DNA from: Desulfotignum sp.
Lineage (GTDB): Bacteria; Desulfobacterota; Desulfobacteria; Desulfobacterales; Desulfobacteraceae
Assembly: GCA_021737695.1 (NCBI GenBank)
Contig: JAIPDL010000002.1
Location: forward strand, 102,038 to 166,037
Direction: 5' to 3'
DNA: 64,000 bases
Numbering within the stretch: the stretch's first letter is position 1; each line of letters opens with the position of its first letter. A program made the position numbers and the translations under genes. Below, piece by piece: positions 55,157 through 63,895 of this stretch. The notes under the pieces were generated by a model, which saw nothing but the letters and a program-made list of their open reading frames with translations, had not been told where the DNA came from and made no database searches.

Positions 55157-55948
55157 ATGAGTTTAAAACTGGCATTCGGCGGCAAAGGCGGGGTGGGCAA
55201 AACCACGGTTACCGGCCTGATCGCCCGGACCATTGCCGCGCTGGACAAAGAACGCGCGGTGATCGCCATTGACGCGGACCCCGTGGCCAATCTGGCTGCG
55301 GCCCTGGGCATCGATGAAACCCAGCCCATCACACCCGTGGCTGAACTGTCCGATTTGATTGCTGAACGGACCGGTGCCAAACCCGGCACCATGGGCGGAT
55401 TTTTCACCCTTAATCCCAAAGTGGATGATATTCCGGACCGGTTTTCCCTGGAAAAAGACGGGGTCAAGCTGCTGGTCATGGGAACGGTTCAGCAGGGCGG
55501 CTCCGGATGCATCTGTCCTGAAAGCACCATTTTAAAAGCATTGATGAACCATCTGGTTCTGGCCCGCAACGAAGTGGTGGTCATGGACATGGAAGCCGGG
55601 GTGGAACATCTGGGCCGGGCCACGTCCGGATCCGTGGACGCGCTGGTGGTGGTGGTGAACCCGGGGAAACGCAGCCGGGTAGCGGCGGACAAAATCCGGA
55701 AGCTGGGACAGGATATCGGGATCAAAAACATTGTGGTCTTAGGCAACCGGGTCGCTTCTGAACAGGACAAGACCCTGATCCGGGAATCCATGCCTGATTA
55801 CCCGATCCTGGGATTCTTGCCGGAAATGAATGAAATAATTCAGGCGGACCGGGACGGGACCCGCCCCTTTGACAATCCCGCCAATATTCCCGAAGAAGTA
55901 GTCCGCATCGCCCGGAAGCTGATGGCTCTGGACGGATCAAACGCCTGA
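55157..55948 (+). CDS. cooC: CODH nickel-insertion maturation ATPase
   Basis: MinD/ParA-type ATPase needed to insert Ni into the CODH C-cluster. The 263-residue protein starts with the deviant Walker A FGGKGGVGKTTVTGLIART; the CooC-specific dimer-bridging cysteines are in GSGCICPESTILKAL, and DMEAGVEHLGRATSGSVD is the switch region. Position after acs genes supports the role. Confidence 0.95.
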   Translation: MSLKLAFGGKGGVGKTTVTGLIARTIAALDKERAVIAIDADPVANLAAALGIDETQPITPVAELSDLIAERTGAKPGTMGGFFTLNPKVDDIPDRFSLEKDGVKLLVMGTVQQGGSGCICPESTILKALMNHLVLARNEVVVMDMEAGVEHLGRATSGSVDALVVVVNPGKRSRVAADKIRKLGQDIGIKNIVVLGNRVASEQDKTLIRESMPDYPILGFLPEMNEIIQADRDGTRPFDNPANIPEEVVRIARKLMALDGSNA

Positions 55949-55966
55949 TAACCGGATCTAACCGCT

Positions 55967-55991
55967 TGCTCCCCCCTGTCAAGGGGGCAGC
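55967..55991. terminator. Possible terminator between convergent cooC and epd-like genes
   Basis: GCTCCCCC and GGGGGCAGC pair with one bulged C around a short loop. No long T run follows on either side, so the call rests on position and stem strength. Confidence 0.4.
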
Positions 55992-56023
55992 CCTTTCATT
56001 GAAAGTGCGTTGGTCACCTTGTG

Positions 56024-57040
56024 TCAGGCAGTGGTAAGCGCGGCAATGGTAGTGTCCAGCATGCGGTTGGCATAGGCCCATTCATTGTCGAACCAGGCCT
56101 GGACCTTGACCAGACGGCGGCCGGCCACCCGGGTCTGGGGCAGATCGATCACAGCGGATCGGGGATCATGGTTAAAATCACAGGACACCAGCTGTTCATC
56201 ACTGACTCCGAGAATCCCGGACAATGCGTTTTGAGAAGCCGCCACAAGCAGATCATTGACCTGCCGGGCATGGGTATCCGTATTCACCGTTATCGTGATG
56301 TCCATCATGGACACATTCACGGTGGGCACCCGGATGGCCAGGGTTTCAAACCGACCGGCCATGTGCGGCAGAATTCTGGCAATGCCTTTGGCCAGGGAGG
56401 TGGACACCGGGATAATGGACTGCAAAGCAGACCTTGTTTTGCGCAGGTCTTTATTGTATGCGTCAATCACGGGCTGATCATGCATGGCTGAATGAATGGT
56501 GGTAGTCACCCCGCTCTCGATGCCCAGATGGGTATCCAGAACATGCAGAATGGGAATCAGACAGTTGGTGGTGCACGATGCATTGGAAATCACCGTGTGT
56601 TCTTTTTTCAGGGCGTGGTGATTCACCCCGAACACAATGGTGGCATCCACCTCATCTTTGGCCGGATGGGAATAAATCACCTTTTTGGCCCCGGACAGCA
56701 GATGCAAAGCAGCGGATTCCCGGTCATCGTAAACCCCGGTGCAGTCCAGCACCACATCGATGTTCAAATCCTTCCAGGGCAGATTGACAATATTTTTTTC
56801 CTGATACAGATGGATGACATCTTTCCCGATGCGCATGTTTTTTCCTGCTTTTTCCACAGACAAGGGAAACCGGCCATGGGTGGAGTCATACCGGGTCAAA
56901 TGAAACAAGGTGTCGGAACAGCCGATCTCGTTGATGGCCCCAAGTGTCAATTGACCCAGAAACCGGTCGGATTCATACAAAGCCCGGACCACACAACGGC
57001 CGATGCGGCCGTATCCATTGATTGCAATCGTATATGTCAT
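56024..57040 (-). CDS. epd: Erythrose-4-phosphate dehydrogenase-like (GAPDH superfamily)
   Basis: 338 residues with Rossmann start INGYGRIGRCVVRALYES, catalytic Cys in SNASCTTNC and WFDNEWAYANRM. The block HSAMHDQPVIDAY...DLRKTRSALQSIIPV is like Epd (E. coli has HSAMHDQ and DLRRTRAASQSIIPV) rather than GAPDH (HAMTATQK, RGGRGAAQNIIP). Epd oxidises erythrose-4-phosphate toward pyridoxal phosphate synthesis. The superfamily call is firm; the specific substrate is inferred from these motifs, and a GAPDH role remains possible. Confidence 0.75.
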   Translation of the reverse strand: MTYTIAINGYGRIGRCVVRALYESDRFLGQLTLGAINEIGCSDTLFHLTRYDSTHGRFPLSVEKAGKNMRIGKDVIHLYQEKNIVNLPWKDLNIDVVLDCTGVYDDRESAALHLLSGAKKVIYSHPAKDEVDATIVFGVNHHALKKEHTVISNASCTTNCLIPILHVLDTHLGIESGVTTTIHSAMHDQPVIDAYNKDLRKTRSALQSIIPVSTSLAKGIARILPHMAGRFETLAIRVPTVNVSMMDITITVNTDTHARQVNDLLVAASQNALSGILGVSDEQLVSCDFNHDPRSAVIDLPQTRVAGRRLVKVQAWFDNEWAYANRMLDTTIAALTTA

Positions 57041-57123
57041 ATTTCTTCCTGCCTGGCACGCGTATTTGATATTACAGGATGATCCTATACCACAGCAGGA
57101 CGGACAAGTTAAGGAAAATAAAG

Positions 57124-57166
57124 GAAAAAAAACGGCCGGAGACAGAGACGTTCCCCTGCTCCGGCC
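57124..57166 (-). terminator. Rho-independent terminator after the DUF5320 gene
   Basis: GGCCGGAG and CTCCGGCC (57134-57141, 57159-57166) form an 8-bp GC stem; on the minus strand it is followed by a run of seven or eight T. Confidence 0.85.
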
Positions 57167-57178
57167 AACGTTGGGTGG

Positions 57179-57469
57179 TTATTCATTGAGCTGCTGCCGG
57201 ATGGCAGCCAGTTCGGATTCCAGCCATTCGGCCCGCTGTTTCAGTTCATCCGGGGATTCCGGTGCCACTGGAGCAACGGCCCGGGGTCCCATTCCTCTGC
57301 CGCTGAAACCGCCCTGGGCCCATCTTCTGCCCCGGCCAAATCCCGGACCGAAACCCCGGCCGAATCCGGCATCATATCCGGCATAACCGGCATTTCCAGT
57401 ACACAGCCCTCTGCCGCGGCCGGTCATGGAGCCCTGATTTTCAGGTCCTCTTCTGTTCAATCCTGGCAT
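57179..57469 (-). CDS. DUF5320-type Gly/Arg-rich protein
   Basis: 96 residues from the ATG at 57469, with AAGGAGG upstream. The N-terminus MPGLNRRGPENQGSMTGRGR and the Gly/Phe/Arg-rich middle match DUF5320, followed by a C-terminal heptad-like helix (ELKQRAEWLESELAAIRQQL). These proteins occur beside UPF0251 and dinitrogenase-cofactor-like (NifX/NifB type) proteins in anaerobes; function unknown. Confidence 0.8.
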   Translation of the reverse strand: MPGLNRRGPENQGSMTGRGRGLCTGNAGYAGYDAGFGRGFGPGFGRGRRWAQGGFSGRGMGPRAVAPVAPESPDELKQRAEWLESELAAIRQQLNE

Positions 57470-57495
57470 AATATCGCCTCCTTGATGTGTTTGGG

Positions 57496-57852
57496 TTATG
57501 ATCTGTCGGAATGGCCGCACCGGCCCCCACCCCTGTGGCGACGTCTTCCGCGGCCGGATCGGTTATCATCGATGTGATAACATCCCCCCGACACTGTGAG
57601 ACGGCACCCTGCCACCACGGCTTTGGCCAGCTTGAATCGCCCGACGCGAAGAATCCTGCCCACGGTTTGCCGGGAAACATTCATGATATCTGCCGCCTGT
57701 GTCTGATCCAGGCCGTCATAATCAATCAGCCTCACGGCCTCGAACTCCTCCAGGGACAAAATCACGTCTTCGGCCGGCACGGTTCCCCGGGGGACAAACT
57801 CCGTCACCCGGGGAACTGCATCGATATATCTGGGTCGTTTGGGTCGTGGCAT
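57496..57852 (-). CDS. UPF0251 (DUF134) DNA-binding protein
   Basis: 118 residues from the ATG at 57852, with AAAGGAG upstream. N-terminus MPRPKRPRYI and an HTH near residue 45-75 (TQAADIMNVSRQTVGRILRV) match UPF0251. The C-terminal tail is His/Gly/Arg/Cys-rich and could bind metal. A strong promoter and two copies of a TGATCA-type repeat lie immediately upstream, so autoregulation is plausible. 26 bp before the DUF5320 gene. Confidence 0.88.
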   Translation of the reverse strand: MPRPKRPRYIDAVPRVTEFVPRGTVPAEDVILSLEEFEAVRLIDYDGLDQTQAADIMNVSRQTVGRILRVGRFKLAKAVVAGCRLTVSGGCYHIDDNRSGRGRRRHRGGGRCGHSDRS

Positions 57853-57866
57853 GGCCGTCTCCTTTT

Positions 57867-57933
57867 TGATCATTTGACCATAATATAGTACTGCCGGATT
57901 CTGCCGTCAAGGAAAATAATGATCAAATGATCA
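57867..57933 (-). promoter_or_regulatory. Sigma70 promoter flanked by two TGATCA-type operators
   Basis: On the minus strand TTGACG (57910-57905) and TATATT (57887-57882) are exactly 17 bp apart. The repeat TGATCA-N2-TGATCA lies at 57920-57933, upstream of the -35, and TGATCA-N2-TGACCA at 57867-57880, just past the -10 at the start of transcription. Binding at both could loop or block the promoter. Confidence 0.7.
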
Positions 57934-57945
57934 AAATAATTCAGA

Positions 57946-59037
57946 TCACGCGATTGTTTCCAGACGATCATCAAACTCAAGTGCCCGGATTTCCCAGGAA
58001 AATGCCTGCATATGCCGGGACAATTCATTTCGCTTGTTCTCCCAGGCACGGGGTTCCTGCAAATGAAAACTCAGTTTTTCCACAAGCTGGTTTTCCGTGG
58101 AAAAAAAAATATCCGGGTGTAATTTTTCCGGCATAAGTTCCGGATAGGAAAGCCGGCAGGGCAGCAACGGAAAACACCCGAACCGCACCGCTTCCACCAC
58201 GGAAATGCCGAAATTTTCCTGGATGGCCGTGGACACCACCACCTGCCCTGCTGCCAGCCATTTTTCATATGTCTTTCGGGAAGGTTCATACCCGAACACC
58301 TGAACTTCATTGTCCAGCCATTCTCTGGCCTGATCAAACACAGCCGGATACCGATCATATTTTTCTCCCAGCACGGCCAGTCCAAACAAGATGCCTCTTT
58401 TTTTGAGCCGCACCAGCACCTTGAAAAACAGGTCCGGCTGCTTGTCATATTCCCACCGATGATTCCAGATAACCAGCGGGGGGCTCTGGGCAGCAGAGGC
58501 CAACGTGTCCGGTGTCGATGGAAACCGGCACCCGGGATACACGACCCGGGCTTTTTTCTGAATCTGATCCACCATGTTTTTGGGCCGGGGGGCAGGCATC
58601 TGTTTAATCAGCTGCCGGACTTCCTTTAAAAATGCCATTAAATGAAAATGTGAATTAAACCATATCTGATCGGCTGCCAGGGCGGAATTGATGTTGATCA
58701 ACCCGGCATCCATATCCGGTTTTCGCTGCCGGGCCCTGGCTGAAAGCGGGTAAGACATCTGGTTTTCATGAAAATACAACACCAGCGGCGGACAATCAGG
58801 TCCGGCCAGGGCTTTGAATTGCGCCACATCCATCATATCCGTGGCAAATACCAGATCGTACTCTTTTACCTGTTTAATTTGCTGCAAAAAATGCAGGGAC
58901 GCGGCCCGCATCCGCCATCGCCAGTAAAGCGGTGCCAGGGTCAGCAACGTGATGTCATGCCGGGAATGGGCCGTAAACCCGGTGACAAAATCCTGATGCG
59001 ATCCCCCGAAAAACGGTTCCAGAAAAAGAATCTTCAC
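57946..59037 (-). CDS. QTMAN-like glycosyltransferase (DUF3524/GTDC1 family)
   Basis: 363 residues from the GTG at 59037, with AAAGG about ten bases upstream. The N-terminus ILFLEPFFGGSHQDFVTGF, then TLAPLYWRWRMRAASLHF and YFHENQMSYPLS are the DUF3524 signature of GTDC1 proteins; the C-terminal half is a GT-B family 4 domain (VIWNHRWEYDKQPDLFF, STAIQENFGISVVEAVRFG). The animal homologue attaches mannose to queuosine in tRNA-Asp. Activity of the bacterial form is inferred from family only. Confidence 0.82.
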   Translation of the reverse strand: MKILFLEPFFGGSHQDFVTGFTAHSRHDITLLTLAPLYWRWRMRAASLHFLQQIKQVKEYDLVFATDMMDVAQFKALAGPDCPPLVLYFHENQMSYPLSARARQRKPDMDAGLININSALAADQIWFNSHFHLMAFLKEVRQLIKQMPAPRPKNMVDQIQKKARVVYPGCRFPSTPDTLASAAQSPPLVIWNHRWEYDKQPDLFFKVLVRLKKRGILFGLAVLGEKYDRYPAVFDQAREWLDNEVQVFGYEPSRKTYEKWLAAGQVVVSTAIQENFGISVVEAVRFGCFPLLPCRLSYPELMPEKLHPDIFFSTENQLVEKLSFHLQEPRAWENKRNELSRHMQAFSWEIRALEFDDRLETIA

Positions 59038-59243
59038 TATGATTCGCCTTTGTTTAGTGGTTGCTTCAGGCCTTTTAGTATCTGTTTTAACAGGGCGGGT
59101 CAACCTCTGGTGGCCCCCGGGACAATCGAAAAAATCATTGCCATGGGGGTTTAGAAGATTATAGTATACCTATCTGGTATTTAAAGCAGTGCCCCTTATA
59201 ATGGCGCTGCAATGAGTTAACGATAAAAAGGTCAGAATTTCTT

Positions 59244-60548
59244 TTGCTTCAGATCAGAGATCCCTTTAAACCAACACACCCGGAAACCGCCTATCAAGCC
59301 GATGGCTTTTCCATTTTTCTGAATATCCGGGGAAACAATGAATATGTCAAGGTCAGTTACCCCGTGAAATACGGCATTTTCTCCCGCCTGGAAACCCGGG
59401 AAATAATACTGGAGTTCAACCTGAACCATGAAATCAAACACGCCAGATCCAAAACCCGCCACTGGCTTCACCCATCGGAATGGCTCAAGCGGACGGTGGG
59501 AAACGACTGGATCTATTATTCCAGCGGCGGTTATTCCGGGGTAGTTGAAGCCATCGGTGAATATTATCTTCCCAATTTCATGTATGCCACCAATTCCCTT
59601 CTGGGGGGCAAACCATTTGAATTTCCTGTTATCGCAGACCTGTGTTCATCCTGGCAGGACATGATGGCCGGCATCCCCGGTGCATTGCCTGACATGCCGG
59701 ACCCGATTGCGAACTGGCTTGGAAAAGCCAAATCCATCCATGGCCCGGACCTGGAAAAAAAAGCAGATCATCTGTTTGACATCAGCGGCGCCAGAGCCAC
59801 GGTCCTGCCCCCGGATGCCCGGCATTCCGACTACAACCTGATCCCGTTGACCATTGCCGACGGATGTCTTTACAAATGCCGGTTCTGCAAGGTGAAAAAC
59901 AAAAAACCGTTCACTCCCCGGTCCCGGACGGATATCCAGCAGCAGATCCAGGCATTGAAACGGCTGTACGGGCCGGATCTTATCAATTACAATGCGCTTT
60001 TTTTAGGGGAGCACGATGCCTTGTGCGCTCCCAAAGACCTGATCCTGTTTGCGGCCAACCAGAGTCATGACGCGTTCAAATTTGCCCACAGCTTTATGAA
60101 AACCCCACGCATGTATCTGTTCGGCAGCGTGGATTCTTTGCTCAACGCAGACATGACCTTGTTTGAAGCCCTGAACCGCCTGCCCTTTGACACGTACATC
60201 AACATCGGCCTGGAATCCCATGACCAGGCCACCCTGGACCGGATCGGAAAGCCCATCACGGCAGAAAAAGTGAGTCTGGCATTCGACCGCATGGGTGACA
60301 TCAACCAGACTTTTCCAAAAATCGAAATGACGGGTAATTTCATCATGGACGACCATTTGCCCCCCACCCACATCCAATCTATGCTGGACCTGGTCAGGGA
60401 CCGGATTTCCCACCCCGTTCCCAAAGGCAGTATCTATCTGTCACCCCTTCGATTTGGAAAACCGTCCCGGGAAGTGCTCTATGATTTTTACCGCCTGAAA
60501 ACGGCCAGCCGCCTGCCCATGTTTCTGTACATCATCCAGCGGCTGTAG
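59244..60548 (+). CDS. Radical SAM protein of unknown substrate
   Basis: 434 residues, TTG start at 59244 with AAGG about a dozen bases upstream. The radical SAM Fe-S site is C208-x3-C212-x2-C215 in DGCLYKCRFCKVK, so an N-terminal domain of about 200 residues precedes it (DPFKPTHPETAYQADGFSIF; no motif recognised). INIGLESHDQATLDRIGKP and the later strands are typical of the barrel. Divergent from the QTMAN-like gene, followed by an ADP-ribosylglycohydrolase-like gene after 44 bp. Confidence 0.85.
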   Translation: MLQIRDPFKPTHPETAYQADGFSIFLNIRGNNEYVKVSYPVKYGIFSRLETREIILEFNLNHEIKHARSKTRHWLHPSEWLKRTVGNDWIYYSSGGYSGVVEAIGEYYLPNFMYATNSLLGGKPFEFPVIADLCSSWQDMMAGIPGALPDMPDPIANWLGKAKSIHGPDLEKKADHLFDISGARATVLPPDARHSDYNLIPLTIADGCLYKCRFCKVKNKKPFTPRSRTDIQQQIQALKRLYGPDLINYNALFLGEHDALCAPKDLILFAANQSHDAFKFAHSFMKTPRMYLFGSVDSLLNADMTLFEALNRLPFDTYINIGLESHDQATLDRIGKPITAEKVSLAFDRMGDINQTFPKIEMTGNFIMDDHLPPTHIQSMLDLVRDRISHPVPKGSIYLSPLRFGKPSREVLYDFYRLKTASRLPMFLYIIQRL

Positions 60549-60592
60549 TTTGTTGACGTATACCTTATACCGCAACCCAAGGAGGTAACCAA

Positions 60593-61510
60593 ATGAACCA
60601 ACCCGACATTCACCGAAAAATGCGGTCCGGTGTCATGGCTGCGTTTGCCGCAGACACCCTGGCCTTAGGCGTTCACTGGGTGTATGATGTATCCCGGATC
60701 AAGGAACGGTACGGCCGTCTGGACCATCTGATTGCCCCTGAGATCGCTCCGTTTCATAAAAACAGACAAAAAGGGGATTTTACCCATTATGGGGACCAGA
60801 TGCGGGTGCTGCTGGCATCTTTATGTCACTGCAATGGTTTTGACTTAGACGATTTTGCGGCCCGGTGGCAGGCCCTGTTTGATAATTATAACGGATACCT
60901 GGACGGGGCCACCCAAAAGACCCTGGCCGGTTTCCAGGCAGGCAGGTCACCGTCTGAAGCCGGATCTGATTCCACGGATCTGGGAGGCGCCGCCCGCATG
61001 GCGCCCCTGGCCCTGTTTTACGCCCACAATGCCGATTCATTCATGGATTGCGCCCAACACCAGACCGCCATGACCCACAACCACCCCCTGGTTCTGGACA
61101 CGGCCCGCTTTTTTGCCCAGGCTGCCCTGGAAACGGCCAATGGATCCGGCCCGGCCACTGCCATCCGCTCTGCGGCAGAACACCTGCCGTCCGGATCTCC
61201 CATCGCAAGCCTCGTGGAAAACGGCCTTGCCAGTGCTGAAAAAGAAACCACCCAGGCCATCTCCGGTTTCGGTCAGGCCTGTGACACCACCGAGGCCCTG
61301 CCCGGCACGATCCACCTGATCGCCCGGTACCCGGAAAACCTGGAAACCGCGTTGATCGAAAATATCATGGCCGGCGGTGATTCTTCCGCCCGAGGCATCC
61401 TGTGCGGCTTTATCCTGGGCATTCACAACGGACCGGATGCGGTTCCCCAAAACTGGCTGGAGGAGATGACGGCATTCAACCAAATCAAGACCCTGACCGG
61501 CGGTATGTGA
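60593..61510 (+). CDS. ADP-ribosylglycohydrolase / crystallin J1-like protein
   Basis: 305 residues, ATG preceded by AAGGAGG. All-helical ARH-type fold: GVMAAFAADTLALGVHWVYD at the N-terminus, DSTDLGGAARMAPLAL and GGDSSARGILCGFILG, which correspond to the two metal sites. In canonical ARH enzymes the second is GGDTDT; the GGDSSARG form resembles crystallin J1/SelJ relatives. Whether it removes ADP-ribose is therefore uncertain. Confidence 0.8.
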   Translation: MNQPDIHRKMRSGVMAAFAADTLALGVHWVYDVSRIKERYGRLDHLIAPEIAPFHKNRQKGDFTHYGDQMRVLLASLCHCNGFDLDDFAARWQALFDNYNGYLDGATQKTLAGFQAGRSPSEAGSDSTDLGGAARMAPLALFYAHNADSFMDCAQHQTAMTHNHPLVLDTARFFAQAALETANGSGPATAIRSAAEHLPSGSPIASLVENGLASAEKETTQAISGFGQACDTTEALPGTIHLIARYPENLETALIENIMAGGDSSARGILCGFILGIHNGPDAVPQNWLEEMTAFNQIKTLTGGM

Positions 61511-61912
61511 CATATGCCGGCATGACAGACCTGCATGGTTCAGTTTGAAAATTCATGGCGGATTCCCATTTTTAAAACAGAGTCAAAGATGTTTCAGGAT
61601 TCAGTACCCGGTACCGGACATACATAGTTTTTTTCAATTACCATGAAAATAACTGTCAATGATATTGAAATTATGGTTGAATATGAAAAGAATCAAGGAG
61701 TGTTGCAAGATGGGAAAACTTTTTGAAGATCAAAAAACTCAACCATACAGCGACTATGGTTGAGTTTTGGCAGGATCGAGATTAGGGCAAGTATGTGTAT
61801 CTCTGAGGGTGTAAAGAACGGAGGTGTTTTATGTGTAGTCCTCTCCCGTGAGCAAAATCTGAGACTGTGCTTTTATAGATTGTTGACGTAGCTCTTTAAT
61901 GAGGAGATTTTA
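61511..61912 (+). other. Intergenic region with a tiny ORF and a perfect hairpin
   Basis: AT-richer than the sequence to the left. A 17-codon frame at 61710-61763 has AAGGAG upstream and starts MGKLFEDQKTQ. Its end overlaps a perfect stem-loop (61734-61747 with 61755-61768, AAAACTCAACCATA and its complement, seven-base loop). A further six-codon ATG frame near 61831 has CGGAGG upstream. These could be remnants of a mobile element or leader peptides; I cannot decide. Confidence 0.5.
61734..61768 (+). repeat. Perfect 14-bp inverted repeat (hairpin)
   Basis: AAAACTCAACCATA, loop CAGCGAC, then the exact complement ending in TTTT. It can act as a weak terminator on either strand. Confidence 0.75.
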
Positions 61913-62623
61913 ATGATGAGAATAATTTTAGTGTTTTTACTCACTACAGTATTATTGAAGCCAGCATATGCCTTTGATACCTTTATTTACGCGGCGAATT
62001 TTCCGCCGTATCAGATTGAAGAAGGCCCGCAACCCGGCTTTGCTATTGAGATTTTACAAGAGGCCGAGAGTCGTATCGGGCGCAAGTCACATATAATATT
62101 CGGACCATGGGCCCGGTCTCTACAAAAGGCAATCAATAGTGATAATGTCATTTTACCGGCAATCTACCGTACAGCGTCACGGGAAAAGGATTTCAAGTGG
62201 ATAGTCGAATATACGACGTCTAAAACGGTCTTTCTTACCATTAATGACCCGATTAATAGTCTTGATCAAGCTCGCCGCCTTGATCGTATTGGCGTGTCGC
62301 TCAAAAGTTCCATGGATAATTTTCTAACGGCACAAGGGTTCACCAATCTTGATCGTGTCGACTATACACGAACCAATATTGCTAAACTTATGGCTGGACG
62401 AATCGACGCCTGGTGCCTTTCCGAAGATTTAGCTCGTTGGGCATGGCGGGAAGCAGGCTTATCCAGCGAGATTCTTGTCATTGGAAAAGCAATAAGAACA
62501 ACTCCTGCCTGGTTTGCCGCAGGCCCGATGTTTCCAGATGATCTGGCAATTAGTTATCGTGCCGCAGTTAACCAAATGAAGACTGATGGAACTATTGAGA
62601 AAATAATAAATAGGTATCGGTAA
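61913..62623 (+). CDS. Periplasmic solute-binding protein, family 3
   Basis: 236 residues with a Sec signal peptide (MMRIILVFLLTTVLLKPAYA, cleavage expected after AYA). The mature part has FPPYQIEEGPQPGFAIEILQ and GPWARSLQKAINSDNVILPA, the pattern of SBP_bac_3/PBPb proteins that bind amino acids or other small ligands. Start preceded by GAGGAG. The next gene begins at the base after its stop and encodes a membrane PAS sensor, so this protein is probably a ligand-sensing partner rather than part of an importer; no permease is nearby. Confidence 0.85.
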   Translation: MMRIILVFLLTTVLLKPAYAFDTFIYAANFPPYQIEEGPQPGFAIEILQEAESRIGRKSHIIFGPWARSLQKAINSDNVILPAIYRTASREKDFKWIVEYTTSKTVFLTINDPINSLDQARRLDRIGVSLKSSMDNFLTAQGFTNLDRVDYTRTNIAKLMAGRIDAWCLSEDLARWAWREAGLSSEILVIGKAIRTTPAWFAAGPMFPDDLAISYRAAVNQMKTDGTIEKIINRYR

Positions 62624-63895
62624 ATGAAACAGAAACATACGGATGCCTTCAGTACATTACAAAAAATGCTGCCATTTAAAGCAGATAACCTTACCCGAAA
62701 ATTAACCAAGTTATCACTTGCGGTCGCATGTTTTTTGGGGCTGATTGTTGGAGCGGTCCAAGTTGGAGGAGATTATCGTGAGCAGGATGATCAGCTGAAT
62801 CTTACAGTTAAGAATATTTTAAAAGCTGCAAAGAAACCTGCCAGAGAGGCGGCCTACAATTTAAACAAAAATGTCGCTGCAATAATCATAGATGGCCTGA
62901 TGCAATACCCATTTATTGATAACGCAGTCATAACGGACAATTTTGGTGAAGTACTGGCTTCAGGTATTGAATTGCCAGATACTGATAGTTTTACCAGATG
63001 GTTATCAAATTACTTATTTGAGATCCATCAAGAATATACGATTGACCTGCCTGGTGATGACAGGGATTCGATTTTTGGTCGGCTAACCATTATTGTTGAC
63101 AAGCATAAAGCGATGGCCGATCTTTATAGCCGATCATCATTTATCCTTTTATCCGGAATATTGAGAAACCTGATATTAGGAGTGATGCTGGCTGCTGTGT
63201 TCTACGTTGTACTCACCAGACCCATTGTCCAGATGGCTAAAGAAATCAGAAGAAAAAAACAGGCAAAGGATGAAAAACCGGGGTTCACTATACCTGCAGA
63301 ACTGGCAGACAATGAAATTGGTGAACTATTAACAACTTTCAACAAATTTGTTCTTGGTGTTAAAGACGCTGACAGTTTCCTAAGAACAGTTCTCGATTCC
63401 TCGCCGACTCCCATGATGATCAGCAATATTTCTGACAGGATAATTTTATACGCTAATCCAGTGGTGCAAACCTTGCTTGGAAGGACGGATGCCGAGCTTG
63501 TCGGTAGTGTTATAAAAGACTTTTTCGTTAAAAAAGACAACCAAGAATTATTGTTCGAGGTTTCGGAAAAAAATGAGGGAACCAAAGATCGCGAACAGCT
63601 AAAAAAGCAAGAATTGCTCGCAAAACATAAAGACGGAACAACAATTTGCTTAGATGCGAATATCCAATGTATAGAATATGAAGGCATTGAGGTAATAGTT
63701 TCAACCTTCTTTGATCTCACCGAGCGCAAGCGGGCCGAAGAGGATCTGCGGGAAAGAGAGGAAAGATACCACCTGCTTTTTAATATGGGTGCGAATGCCA
63801 TGTTTTTGGTAGACAACAATACCACCCAGATTTTGGACTGTAATAAAAAAGCTTCACAATTATTCAGTGATGTCCGGTTAGGTTTTTGCATATAA
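62624..63895 (+). CDS. Membrane PAS sensor protein, apparently interrupted by an inserted element
   Basis: Visible 423 residues: an N-terminal membrane helix (LSLAVACFLGLIVGAVQVGG), an extracytoplasmic sensing region to about residue 170, a second helix (ILLSGILRNLILGVMLAAVF), a HAMP-like stretch, a PAS domain from about residue 245 (SFLRTVLDSSPTPMMISN) ending in FFDLTERKRAEEDLRER, then the first third of a second PAS domain (LLFNMGANAMFLVDNN). The frame departs from PAS sequence after QLFSD and stops seven residues later. No kinase, GGDEF or other output domain is reached. The likely cause is an insertion at about 63870. Confidence 0.75.
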   Translation: MKQKHTDAFSTLQKMLPFKADNLTRKLTKLSLAVACFLGLIVGAVQVGGDYREQDDQLNLTVKNILKAAKKPAREAAYNLNKNVAAIIIDGLMQYPFIDNAVITDNFGEVLASGIELPDTDSFTRWLSNYLFEIHQEYTIDLPGDDRDSIFGRLTIIVDKHKAMADLYSRSSFILLSGILRNLILGVMLAAVFYVVLTRPIVQMAKEIRRKKQAKDEKPGFTIPAELADNEIGELLTTFNKFVLGVKDADSFLRTVLDSSPTPMMISNISDRIILYANPVVQTLLGRTDAELVGSVIKDFFVKKDNQELLFEVSEKNEGTKDREQLKKQELLAKHKDGTTICLDANIQCIEYEGIEVIVSTFFDLTERKRAEEDLREREERYHLLFNMGANAMFLVDNNTTQILDCNKKASQLFSDVRLGFCI

